A DNA stretch of 64,000 bases from assembly GCA_040954595.2 (NCBI GenBank), contig CM082582.2, positions 4,588,001 to 4,652,000 on the forward strand, in the 5' to 3' direction. The position numbers and the translations under genes are program-made. This DNA comes from Balanoglossus misakiensis. Lineage: Eukaryota > Hemichordata. Below, piece by piece: positions 42,848 through 52,427 of the stretch. A model generated the notes under the pieces. It ran no database searches and was not told the origin of the DNA. It saw nothing but the letters and a program-made list of their open reading frames with translations. Position 1 is the first letter of the stretch. Every line of letters begins with the position of its first letter.

Positions 42848-43061
42848 AGACTAGCCCACTAGTCGCTTGGTTTTTAAATCTCAATACTTTTTGTGTTTTC
42901 GGTGGTTTTTTGTCTTAATAAATAATTTCAATACTTTTTGCGTGCATGCTTGCCTTTAGCGTGTTTTTGGTAGTGAGGCGAGTTTCGAATTTGCGACTGA
43001 GCTTGTGGTTTCGAGTAGCCGACACGTTCCCTACACAGCCCATAGACTTGGAGCAAGTCTA
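42848..43061 (-). repeat. about 215-bp dispersed repeat, inverted relative to 12884-13104
   Basis: Reverse complement of 12884-13104, containing ggtggttttttgtcttaata and ending in gagcaagtct. Confidence 0.8.
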
Positions 43062-43593
43062 ATTCCTTCCGTACGTAGTCTCCTTACAATGAATGTTACT
43101 GGTAGCTGCAACCATGGACGTAAAAAGAGAATAACTTAGGACTGTCCATAGAGCTATTGTTCAGGCGATGGTTGCCGCCCCGCTCCGTTATCTCCTTATA
43201 CTCCGTAATACTTTAATCGGATTATATCCGTAATTTATTCAAGAGTGGGTTCGGGTACTATATTCGGTACTGTTCGGGTGTTTCCGTTGGAGTCAAGTGA
43301 TCATATCAGGCTGCATGAAATGCGCATGTGCGTGCCCTTTGACTTTGAACCATCGAGGAGATTTGGCCCGTATGCACCAAATCTACGCTGAATAAAAACA
43401 TGAATTGCGTCTTTGGCCAATGTGGTAGCTCTTGTCATGTAGTCCACAAATTACAACATACATTTAAGGTTTTCTGCCGATCGAACGGATATTGTAGGCA
43501 CCGTTTGGTTTACCGGCAATTCCACTCGAAGTCAACGATTGTGGGCGCGATCGTTTAACTTGTAATCCTATGGCGATAAAGTAACCGCACATT

Positions 43594-43714
43594 GTTTTTT
43601 TTAGCATGCTTATAAAGACCGGTTCGCCATTTGGTCAAATATGCGTCGTTTTTTTCTGTTTTCACTTCTTTATTTCCTATACATCGAGACAAAAAAATTG
43701 GGATAATTTTACAG
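43594..43714 (+). repeat. about 120-bp direct repeat, copy 1
   Basis: Contains agcatgcttataaagac and cgccatttggtcaaatatgc; recurs at 47262-47381 inside the intron of the TGF-beta-like gene. Confidence 0.8.
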
Positions 43715-44171
43715 GGTAACATTTGAAACAATTGTCTCATCTAAGCTAAAACATGTAATATTAAAACATGTCCTACATACAACTGCTTAATTAAACCAAA
43801 TTAAACCAAAAAGGAGAGTAATTGATAAATGAACAGAAATACACAAAGAAATCGCACATTGTGAATTTATTTCTTTTATTTATTCTAAGGTTTTAATGAA
43901 AAAACACTGTAATGATCTACATATTTTTTTAACACGTACTGACAGAAAAACAGTCGTGTTAAAGCGTCAAATAACATTAACTGATGAATGAACACAAATA
44001 CAGACAGGAATAACGCAAAAAACTGTTATTCTATTGAACCTACAGTGTTAACGAATACAAACTAAAATATGATTCTTCATATGTATAAATTTCATAAAGA
44101 GGAAGTCGTTATCGCCAAACAACGTACAAGGTTTAACTGGCTATCTGACCGAAAATAACACTCGTCTGTGT

Positions 44172-45476
44172 TTATAGTTCTGTGGTCTGTGGAGAACATG
44201 GCCGCTCATCGATGTCTTGTCCCGCGCCGTTTGTCGCTAGCTGGACGCTGTGAACACTTTGTGGAGAACATGGGTTATTCTCTATGCCAAGCTCTGCATC
44301 GTTTATCGGCCGGGCGGTGAAAGTAACCACTTCAACAGTTTTGAAAAGTGTTTGGAACTGCGCGGATTCGCGTATGTATCCCATCATCACCGATTCAAGT
44401 TCCTTTGGGAGCAACTCGTTCGATAGGTGTTGGTGAAGATGCATCTCTTCAGCATTCAGCTTGTCGGACAGAATATGATAATACAGTAGTGCGGCGAGCG
44501 CGTTTACGTCGACTGGGGCGCCCCCAACGTCTTCGCTTTGGTGACATTGGGCCATAAACTCCGCGAGGCTGACAACCTGGTCTGCATCCACGTACTTCGC
44601 GAATCTCTTACCAAGACACGTCAATTTATCATCTTGTGTACGCAGATAATTCGCCATGTAACCCCAAATCGGTTTCAACACCCACCACTGTCTGGAACCA
44701 ACACGGTGGCCGTCGATAGGCATCACCATTACGCCATTATCTCCCTGTATATCGCTGTTATTCTGAAATAAATTCTGGCATTCCTCGATGGTTGACACGT
44801 GCAGGGGCAGGACGTGTAGTAGCTTCATTTCATGGCAAGCAGCGAAATAAGACTCGTAAAAAGGGAGGACGTGGAATCCTTCACCTGTATTGTGCATTGT
44901 CGCTACTCGGTAGATTACAATGTCGTATCGGTCTCTTGCTGAATGGATGACCGCACCATATAATGCAACTGCCAGGATGTCCCCGTTAACCGCTGACTCC
45001 ATTTTCCGCAACATCCCATTGTATAACACTTGGGTTAGGTGTGGGAAACACCATATTTTGTCGGATGTCAACGCCGACAGGTTGGAATCAAACGGGTTTC
45101 TAAATAATTCGGCATCCCTCTCAATCAACAGATCTCCATTTGAATTCATAAACGCCTCGAAATGAAAACCACCAAGATTGCGTGCCAGTACGAACCTCTC
45201 ATGCGGGTCCTTTTCAACCTCTGTTACATCTTCGATCACTCTTGCCTGATCCAGGTGGCCAAACGACAATTGGTTGAAATATGGAATTTCTCCCCCAATT
45301 TTGTATGTGGCTTTTGTCCTTGGTGTTTGTTCCTCTTGGTAGTCTGGAGAAAACACACAGAAACTCGGACCATCGACCGCGTTTCGCATTTCGTTGGACA
45401 TGGTTTTGTTGGGCAGTATCTGGCTATCAACTGAAGATAAAATTAGACTACAGTTCCTCTCATTTATAAGGCCCAT
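44172..45476 (-). CDS. RNA-ligase-like (nucleotidyltransferase-fold) protein, probably inactive
   Basis: 434 residues. The order of segments resembles Rnl2-type RNA ligases: a strand with RNLGGFHFEAF where motif I (K-x-x-G) is expected; a strand ALYGAVIHS followed by YDIVIYRV where motif III and the next strand are expected; FHVLPFYESYFAACHEMKLLHVLPLHVSTIEEC, which matches the helix-strand-helix region of the family; then GVMVMP for motif IV and WVLKPI for motif V. The nucleotide-accepting lysine is replaced by Asn, motif III Glu by Ala and motif IV Glu by Asn; only the motif V Lys is kept. If the fold assignment is right, this is a pseudo-ligase. The last 40 residues contain two copies of the short segment NPCSPQ/RPCSPQ. 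It lies 17 bases downstream of a membrane-protein gene on the same strand. Confidence 0.5.
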   Translation of the reverse strand: MGLINERNCSLILSSVDSQILPNKTMSNEMRNAVDGPSFCVFSPDYQEEQTPRTKATYKIGGEIPYFNQLSFGHLDQARVIEDVTEVEKDPHERFVLARNLGGFHFEAFMNSNGDLLIERDAELFRNPFDSNLSALTSDKIWCFPHLTQVLYNGMLRKMESAVNGDILAVALYGAVIHSARDRYDIVIYRVATMHNTGEGFHVLPFYESYFAACHEMKLLHVLPLHVSTIEECQNLFQNNSDIQGDNGVMVMPIDGHRVGSRQWWVLKPIWGYMANYLRTQDDKLTCLGKRFAKYVDADQVVSLAEFMAQCHQSEDVGGAPVDVNALAALLYYHILSDKLNAEEMHLHQHLSNELLPKELESVMMGYIRESAQFQTLFKTVEVVTFTARPINDAELGIENNPCSPQSVHSVQLATNGAGQDIDERPCSPQTTEL

Positions 45477-45493
45477 ATTCCCCTGATACGAGA

Positions 45494-46483
45494 CTAATAT
45501 AATGGCTCAAACAGATGGGAGTCGTAGCCACCCATAAACAGTATTACGTCAACTGTGTTTTCGTTGTGTCTAGACCTACATCTCACAACATCATCGAGTA
45601 ATTTCCTCTCATGGCGTGCTTCACCCTTGTAGGCCACGACAAAAGCAAGTGTGTGGCACGCCACCCATGCAATCACCGGAACTATAAAGATGTATGAGTG
45701 GGAAGATGCTAGCGCGATGAAAGATGGCCCAACTAGCCACATGGAATGAAGTGGTAACAAGTACATTATGCAAGAACCGACAAATAAACACAAGAACCAA
45801 CGCCAATCTCCCAAAAAAACTGCTGCGGTTACCGATGGTATGACTATGCCAAATGTCAGGATGCTACACATAAAAAAAGCAGTGACAAGTTGTCTGGTTG
45901 TAAACATAAAAAACATTTCTGTAGGTAAACACGTACTCATGTGTTTCAGAAAGTGCGTGTGAGATATTTCTTTGTGTTCTTTGTTGGGCGAAATAATGTG
46001 ACTTATGTAATTTTTTGTTACATCATATGAATCACTTTCGTCATATCCAAGTGCTGTCAAAATTTGGAGGTCGCTCAGCTGGTCCAATTCTGTACACTTC
46101 ATTCTCTTCCGGTGGTATCGTATTGTTCGAAGCGCATCTTTTATTTCTTGTTTTCTCCCATGTACCCATTCCACCAAAAAAGGACAAAGGGTGATTAAAA
46201 TGGCCAATACAATTGAAACGATTATCCATATTGTATCGCTGTCTAACCCGTCTGTCTTTTCTTGACATAGAGGTAAACCAACGCGTCTGTAATTTTCATG
46301 ACATCCGTATAATTCCCACCTCTCTTTTGTAAAATATAAGACAAATAATATCGCAGATATCGAGTATAACCCGCTTAGGAAAACAACAAATCGAATGACT
46401 ACCGATCGATGACACCACAAAACAGACGCGGCAAAATATCTTTGCAGGAGTCGCAGTGCATTAAGTCGGCATACGCTGCTCAT
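45494..46483 (-). CDS. multi-pass membrane protein
   Basis: 329 residues from the ATG at 46483; the frame is open to 46540 only from a TTG that lies in a duplicated promoter segment. Membrane segments by eye: about 30-52 (VVIRFVVFLSGLYSISAILFVLYF), 84-103 (TIWIIVSIVLAILITLCPFL), 200-220, 225-245 and 250-280, so four to six spans. A cytoplasmic-looking loop of about 90 residues with an EL/D-rich segment lies between spans 2 and 3. The family is unknown. The ligase-like gene follows 17 bases later, which suggests co-transcription. Confidence 0.65.
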   Translation of the reverse strand: MSSVCRLNALRLLQRYFAASVLWCHRSVVIRFVVFLSGLYSISAILFVLYFTKERWELYGCHENYRRVGLPLCQEKTDGLDSDTIWIIVSIVLAILITLCPFLVEWVHGRKQEIKDALRTIRYHRKRMKCTELDQLSDLQILTALGYDESDSYDVTKNYISHIISPNKEHKEISHTHFLKHMSTCLPTEMFFMFTTRQLVTAFFMCSILTFGIVIPSVTAAVFLGDWRWFLCLFVGSCIMYLLPLHSMWLVGPSFIALASSHSYIFIVPVIAWVACHTLAFVVAYKGEARHERKLLDDVVRCRSRHNENTVDVILFMGGYDSHLFEPLY

Positions 46484-46650
46484 TTTAACCTCGGGTACGC
46501 ATGTATGACGTCGCGGTTTGCTAAGCCCTAGACGCGGCAAAATATCTTTGCAGGAGTCAGTTTGTTGACGCTGACCTCTAGATCATTAACAATAACTTGT
46601 GTGGTTTTCGCACTCGCATGTCTGATGTCGCGGTTCGCTACGCCCTAAAG
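46430..46650. repeat. duplicated promoter-region segments
   Basis: Two pairs of direct repeats: acgcggcaaaatatctttgc at about 46432 and 46533, and cgcatgt(a/c)tga(c/t)gtcgcggtt at about 46498 and 46615. Together they show a tandem duplication of roughly 100-117 bases spanning the start region of the minus-strand membrane gene and the promoter of the plus-strand TGF-beta-like gene. Confidence 0.7.
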
Positions 46651-46652
46651 AG

Positions 46653-46660
46653 TATAAATA
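46653..46660 (+). promoter_or_regulatory. TATA box of the TGF-beta-like gene
   Basis: TATAAATA 56 bases upstream of the ATG at 46716, leaving room for a 25-30 base 5' leader. Confidence 0.6.
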
Positions 46661-46715
46661 AGCGGTACTCATAGCAAGTTGCACGCAGTTTCTCATAGAA
46701 CACTTATCCGACAAG

Positions 46716-48574
46716 ATGTTTTATTTTCTGCTCATCTGTATGATCTTGGTCCTTGGTTCTCCCAGTAATGGAGCCCCAATGACACCTGCTACACCCACGG
46801 TGCACGGTTCAGACAATTCCCAAACACCAGCTATCAGCGCTATGTTAGAAGAGGTGTATGTCTCAACGGAGGATAGATTTCGTTCGAATTTTTTGATGCG
46901 TTATGATGAACGTTGCAAGGATGGTGACAATAATTGTTCCTCGGTACATATAATGCAGTGCCGGTCATTTGGTAAGTAGTCTAACAACTTTTGTCTCACC
47001 TGTACACTTAAAGGCTCATCGGCGTTTACCATTCATTCATTTTGTTGACATTCTTACTCGGACCATAAATGAAATTCCTATGTTAAGCGATATATCAAGA
47101 GACATCGCGAAAAATGGCAAAACCCGAACGTGGATAGAGAAAATTGCCACGTGCTCCTGCATATAAGACACAAGTTTATTGCTTCGTCTCCTCTTCAATG
47201 CAAAAATTAGACGTAGGACCCTTGAACTTTTAACGTGAGAGTGATTTTAAAATGTCTTGTTTTTTTTTTTAGCATGCTTATAAAGATCGGTTCGCCATTT
47301 GGTCAAATATGCGTCGATTTTTTCTGTTTTAACTTCTTAATTTCCGTTACATCGAGACAAAAAAATGGTGATAATTTTACAGTAATTTACCACTTCTTTG
47401 TGACTTAAACAGCAAGTTTTCGTGAGTACTGCTGTCACTGTGTACGTTGACGGCGGCAAAGGTCACCAGGACAGCTTAGACAAAGCGAATACAATAGGTG
47501 TGAATGGGCTTAAGCAGCAGTCCTAAGTCCTTCTCTTTTTTACGTCCATCCGTGGCTATCAGTATCGTTCAGTGTAACTGCCCAGTCAATGAAATTCCTA
47601 TGTTACGTAAGAGATAGATAAATAGCGTTCAGTGTAACTGCCAGTCAATGAAATTCCTATGTTACGTAAGCAATATATCAAGATACTACGGGATGGAAGT
47701 TGTGTGTGTGTTCAACTGTCGATATATCCACATGTAAAAAAATAACGAAATAGGTGTCTTGTATCAAACAGAAATAATGGAACAAAATGGGTGAGAGAGA
47801 CTGAGTCCCTTTAATATGCTGATCCGTTTTATATTTTCTTTTGTTGTAGTCGATCGGCAAGACGTCAACCATCTCGATGCTCATTTTACTTTTGATGTTG
47901 CAACGACCACAAGTGTGAACAAGGTTGAAATGTACGTTCCTATCGCTGGCAATCATGAAGGGGACGGTCATATTCTACTGGCTATGTCAAAGGGTGGCCG
48001 CAGGCGTCCTACTATGGACACAATAGCCGATATATCTTTCCACCAATTTGACGTCACTCCGCTGGTTAGGAGACAAACTTACACTAAACGCACGCGTAAC
48101 ACTACTACAATTAGTCTCATATGCAAGGATAAAGATTTGTGCAATTCCAGTTTGACAAGTGGCACTTTCCTGGTCATGTACACTGAAAAGGAAACCGAAA
48201 AACTTGAAGCGGACAAATGTAAAATACACCCTGACGGTGTATCAATTGTTACCGACACTGGCAAATTTCTTTGGAATGATCGAATTGCGATTGCTCTAAA
48301 TTTAACTGGTGAACTCGATTACGATTTAGATTCATGCGCCTTGACCAGAATATCGAAACGTGTCGACAGCCTATTCGGGAACACTTCTGTGGCGGATTTG
48401 CTTCCATCATACCTCACGTTTCACGTTTGCAGCGGGTACTGCGAGACTTCCGATCAAAGTCGGTGTTGTCGACCAACTGGTTTCAATAACATGATTATTT
48501 ATGTGGCTGGGAGAGTATACACAGAGGTCAATGTAAAGAATTTGGATGCAAGTGGCTGTATTTGTTCTTATTAA
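46716..48574 (+). CDS. spliced TGF-beta-superfamily-like secreted protein
   Basis: Two exons: 46716-46971 (donor GTAAGT) and 47850-48574 (acceptor TTGTTGTAG), phase 1, total 326 residues. A signal peptide lies at 1-20 (FLLICMILVLG). The middle resembles a TGF-beta prodomain (FHQFDVTPLV). The C-terminus shows the cystine-knot order: Cys 248, then 30 residues on CSGYC (279, 283), CCRP (291-292) and a final CIC (322, 324) close to the end, as in BMP/TGF-beta ligands (C, C-x-G-x-C, C-C-x-P, C-x-C). The stretch between C-x-G-x-C and CC is only 7 residues, much shorter than in animal ligands, so the helix there is missing. No clear furin site just before the knot. If real, this would be a cytokine mimic or antagonist. 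The 878-base intron has been invaded by repeats and a MITE half. Confidence 0.6.
47262..47381 (+). repeat. about 120-bp direct repeat, copy 2
   Basis: Copy of 43594-43714, inside the intron of the TGF-beta-like gene. Confidence 0.8.
47571..47668 (+). repeat. short tandem duplication
   Basis: The segment cgttcagtgtaactgc...cagtcaatgaaattcctatg is present twice (about 47571-47608 and 47626-47664). A related inverted piece lies near 42795-42835. Confidence 0.65.
47684..47815 (-). mobile_element. half copy of the foldback MITE-like element
   Basis: Matches the right arm of 11718-12066 (gggatggaag...gtgtcttgtatc...gagagagact...tcccttt). Only one arm is present, ending about 34 bases before the second exon of the TGF-beta-like gene. 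Confidence 0.75.
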
Positions 48575-48673
48575 CAGATTGTCAGCCATTGGTAATATAG
48601 AGATAGGGGTCGAGATCATATAGTTTCATTCGTGGATTATAGTTAAGCAGTTAGCTCGAATATTTTATTGTTT

Positions 48674-49121
48674 AGATTAATAGATTGATGTATTTTAAAA
48701 CATTTTTGTTATTGATCATTCTACCCTATTAGTGTGTATCACTGTTATAGAAATTGCTAGATTAATAGATTGATGTATTTTAAAACATTTTTGTTATTGA
48801 TCATTCTACCCTATTAGTGTGTATCACTGTTATAGAAATTGCTAGATTAATAGATTGATGTATTTTAAAACATTTTTGTTATTGATCATTCTACCCTATT
48901 AGTGTGTATCACTGTTATAGAAATTGCTAGATTAATAGATTGATGTATTTTAAAACATTTTTGTTATTGATCATTCTACCCTATTAGTGTGTATCACTGT
49001 TATAGAAATTGCTAGATTAATAGATTGATGTATTTTAAAACATTTTTGTTATTGATCATTCTACCCTATTAGTGTGTATCACTGTTATAGAAATTGCTAG
49101 ATTAATAGATTGATGTATTTT
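48674..49121 (+). repeat. 85-bp tandem repeat, five full units plus a partial
   Basis: Units start at 48674, 48759, 48844, 48929, 49014 and 49099 (truncated) with agattaatagattgatg. They are almost identical and AT-rich, with no open frame. The array lies 100 bases after the TGF-beta-like stop codon. Confidence 0.9.
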
Positions 49122-50838
49122 ACAGAACGCTTGCATGTTTTTGGGTTCAGTGAGTATCGGCAGATCATGTATGTTTTTTCCGTAATTATCATTCACGTTA
49201 TTAACTATAGTAGACTATGTATTCAATATAAATAAAAATTGCATGTAAAAAAAATCACACTCGCATTGCTTCTCATTATTTTCCCTTTTCCTTTAGGTCA
49301 AATAAACATATATGTGTTTTTACAATTACCCGACCTACACTACTTTAAATCCACCAACTCTGAATTTGTCAGAACCTCTTAAACAAGACGTGAAACTAGA
49401 ATATGCAAAATTTATGGACATTGCGATAACACCGCAAAGCCCACTACGTCATTCTTATACAACAAATATTGCGAAATAAACAACTGTCCCTATCTACCTA
49501 CCCGAGTTGTCAAAACCATGTATCCGGAACAGCAGATATATATATATGTATTTGTTTGGCTTGATGGGAAATGCATGACAAGAATTGAGTTGCCATAATG
49601 TCGTTTCTTTATTGGTTAAATAAAATGATAGAAAAATTGTGAAATATAGGTCCATAGTGTTGTTTATTCACGTACGTGCTTTTATTTATGTCTGGTGAGT
49701 CTCGTTCAATGTACAATTTGTAACCGTTCATAAATCTACCTAAACACTCTGAAACATGGGTCCGAAATTAGCATATTTTATTTGATTCAAATGACATGCT
49801 AATGATATTTCGTTTGGGCATGCGAGGCCAAAGTGCAGAATCAGCGCGCATATGAGCGAGAGAGTTGTGCAGGTTTGAACTTGATTTTCTTTTCACTGGT
49901 TGATTGACCGGCGAAAATCTCATCGGTTTTAAGTAAACTGTATATCTACCTTTCATAAACAACAGTTTTAGAATGTATAATAAAACGCAAGAGGCCGATT
50001 TTTGTAAAAACTTCTGCTGTCATCGTCGCCATACTTTGACCCACTCTGACTGAAAGGTAATTCTCCGATTTAAGTCCCGATTTACTAAGGTTACAGGTCG
50101 TGAACACTCTTCATATTTGGGAAAAATATTTAATATATATGCAAAAACGCTTGTGGCAAGTTTGAGGGTTCTGCGTCCTTGCCAACGAAACTGACGCAGC
50201 GTTTTGTCCTGCGGTGCAGTGTGAAATCGACCTCGACCGGGAACGCGGAAGTAAAATTGACTATAGGGCTTCACATTAAGAATAAGCCTTTCGATCTACT
50301 CAGACGTATTTTGGTGATAATACTGGTAAATTGGGCAATTGGGGTCACAAATATTGCCATAAGCCCGACGTGTTTCACCTCTGCTGTCTATGGTTTCACG
50401 TACAATCTCACTGAGAAGGACAGGCTTCGCCAGTGTCCACATCGGGACCGCAAATCAACACGCCCTGGCCTGCGCACAGATCTTTGTGTTCCCGGCGTCA
50501 CACGGCCGTGTAACGCGCCGGCAACTCACGTTCACAGACCTGTACGCACGGCTAGAAAGCCCGCACACGTGCGTATATCGGCCCGATTAGCCTGCTCTGG
50601 GGGTAGACATAAGGGTTCAGGTATTTGTGTATTTTGTACAATATTCAGGTGCATAGTCTGCATGATTTATTAAAACATATGGACAGCAAAGTGTGTGAAT
50701 TTCAATCTGTCTTCGCTGATCCCCGTGTTTGGCGCGGGAAAGTTTACAAGTCCAGGATAGGAGTTTCAAGGCTGACTCAGTGACTGCTATTGACATGATA
50801 TATCTGATGTCCCAACAAGAAAACAAAGTTTGTACATA
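49122..50838. other. gene-free region
   Basis: Open frames here (for example 50179-50673) lack recognisable domains and have strained composition, so I do not call them. AATAAA signals occur near 49231. Confidence 0.4.
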
Positions 50839-51573
50839 CCGTACTTGCCCGGGTAAGAACCCCCCCCCCCCCGGCCGAATATCCATTAAATTCTTGGAAA
50901 TTTAATAAAGTGCAATGCAAAAAAGGCGGATTTTCATCCCCAAAGTCACTACAAGTGACAAAAAATGTATGATGATTTACTTTCGCGCTGATTATCGTAC
51001 CGACGGCGGCCGACTGGCCACGCTGAGTTATATATAGCCGCTCTAGAAAACATGATCTCATATAGGTCCCTCGGGACTTTGCCTCTAATTCAACGATCAA
51101 GGGAGCTTTCCAAAGCGGCCGCGTGGAGCTGCTTCAGGCCGTCCTCGACGCGAAACAACCAACATTGGAGATCCCGACTTGGACTCGGAGAATGAACCAC
51201 TCAAAAAGTCCGGCGTCCGTCGACGTCTAAGTATTAAATGCATGTGTGGGATCGACCATTTACCAATGTCCCGGTTAAACGGGATGTTTTGTCTGCGCCC
51301 ATGGTGTCCCGATTAAACGGCGGCGACTGTAATATGGTTTCTGTATTTGATTTATGGGTAAAACACTTTTTATTATTTAATAAATACATTGTTTGACCGT
51401 GAAATGTTTGGCCATGTTATTTGCATAATTATTCACCCCTTCCTCGTGTCCCTAGGCCCTCAGTTGCATAAATGTCGAGGTTGCGTCCGGGCTAAAGCCC
51501 CCCCCCCCCCCCCTGTTTTTTCGCTAATCTATGGGCCCAGCACCCGGGGCTCTTACCCGGGCAAGTACGGTAT
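50839..51573. mobile_element. terminal-inverted-repeat DNA element, non-autonomous
   Basis: CCGTACTTGCCCGGGTAAGA at the left end is exactly mirrored by TCTTACCCGGGCAAGTACGG at the right end, and both ends are flanked by TA, as for Tc1/mariner-like insertions. Poly-C runs lie just inside both ends. The interior (about 690 bases) has no transposase. Confidence 0.75.
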
Positions 51574-51728
51574 TCCACAAAGCCTGTTGTATGTTTTATT
51601 GTCACAATCAGTACAAATTTACCAGTATCATACAATCTAGAATAAACTGACAGATCGATTTGATATGAAAAGGAACATCACTGTTTTGGGAGTGTAAAAT
51701 GCGAGTGTAAAATGCGACGTCCGACAGT

Positions 51729-52427
51729 TTAATTGAGCATTTTCAATATCTTTGCATGAATACTATTTATCAAATTGTTCAAGTCTATATAATGCTCCTC
51801 AATGAATATCCAGGACACAATCACAAACGCACTAACTGATGTGACCGCGATTATAAAATATAGCCGAGAGGAATTTTGTGCGTAGTCGCTCGCTGGTGGT
51901 AAAGGGTCTGTAAACAACTGGATAGAATATGTGAGGTTGTATGTTTCTGGTCCCGAATGCAGTCTTGATTGTGATAAGTTACCAGCGGAATGTAATGCGT
52001 ATATACACTTTGTGAATAAATACATGTTTGGTTGCCATATCATGGAACAAAACCTTACAGGATCTTTGTACACATCGAAAGATTTGTGTAATGGAATCAT
52101 GCGTTTATACTCAATGACCGTATTCTTCGGTATCCTATCAAAGGACGTTAACTGGACGAGGTGGCGGTTTGTATTAATATGATAACATGACCCATTCATC
52201 ATGACGTGGCAAGACGGTTTCCAAAGCCGAATACGGTCGATTAACAGACTACTTCTTGTATTGATGATAAACGACAAATTGTCACTGTTCACATCAACAT
52301 TAACGTGAAACCCGCTAGGTAAAAACAATAACTCTGAGATGACCGGTGACGAACAGGCGACTGATAGGCACACTGCTAGTAATAACAGAGAGTCCCGTTG
52401 GAGGAGGATCATACGTCGGACGCGCAT
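51729..52427 (-). CDS. type I membrane protein
   Basis: 232 residues from the ATG at 52427, or 227 from the next ATG at 52412; further upstream the frame opens only from a TTG. A signal peptide (LLLLAVCLSVACS) is followed by an ectodomain with four cysteines and several N-x-S/T sites. A membrane segment lies near the C-terminus (LYFIIAVTSVSAFVIVSWIF), followed by a short tail. The family is unknown. Its start overlaps the start of the divergent ESCRT-III-like gene. Confidence 0.65.
   Translation of the reverse strand: MRVRRMILLQRDSLLLLAVCLSVACSSPVISELLFLPSGFHVNVDVNSDNLSFIINTRSSLLIDRIRLWKPSCHVMMNGSCYHINTNRHLVQLTSFDRIPKNTVIEYKRMIPLHKSFDVYKDPVRFCSMIWQPNMYLFTKCIYALHSAGNLSQSRLHSGPETYNLTYSIQLFTDPLPPASDYAQNSSRLYFIIAVTSVSAFVIVSWIFIEEHYIDLNNLINSIHAKILKMLN

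Larger units (their letters stand above)
42094..44171. other. gene-free region with dispersed repeats
   Basis: No credible gene. It contains the inverted dispersed repeat 42848-43061, a segment near 43076-43140 whose reverse complement occurs near 47517-47580, and a direct repeat at 43594-43714. It marks the border between the host-like block and the second virus-like block. Confidence 0.5.

Noticed and set aside
12884-43061. Terminal inverted repeats of one 30-kb mobile unit
   Set aside because: The two inverted copies are part of a dispersed family mixed with other repeat fragments and lie in gene-free DNA on both sides; nothing else supports a single unit ending there.
50179-50673. 164-codon plus-strand frame
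   Set aside because: No domain, unnatural composition and overlapping alternative frames; it may contain a fragment of a host gene but I cannot support a call.
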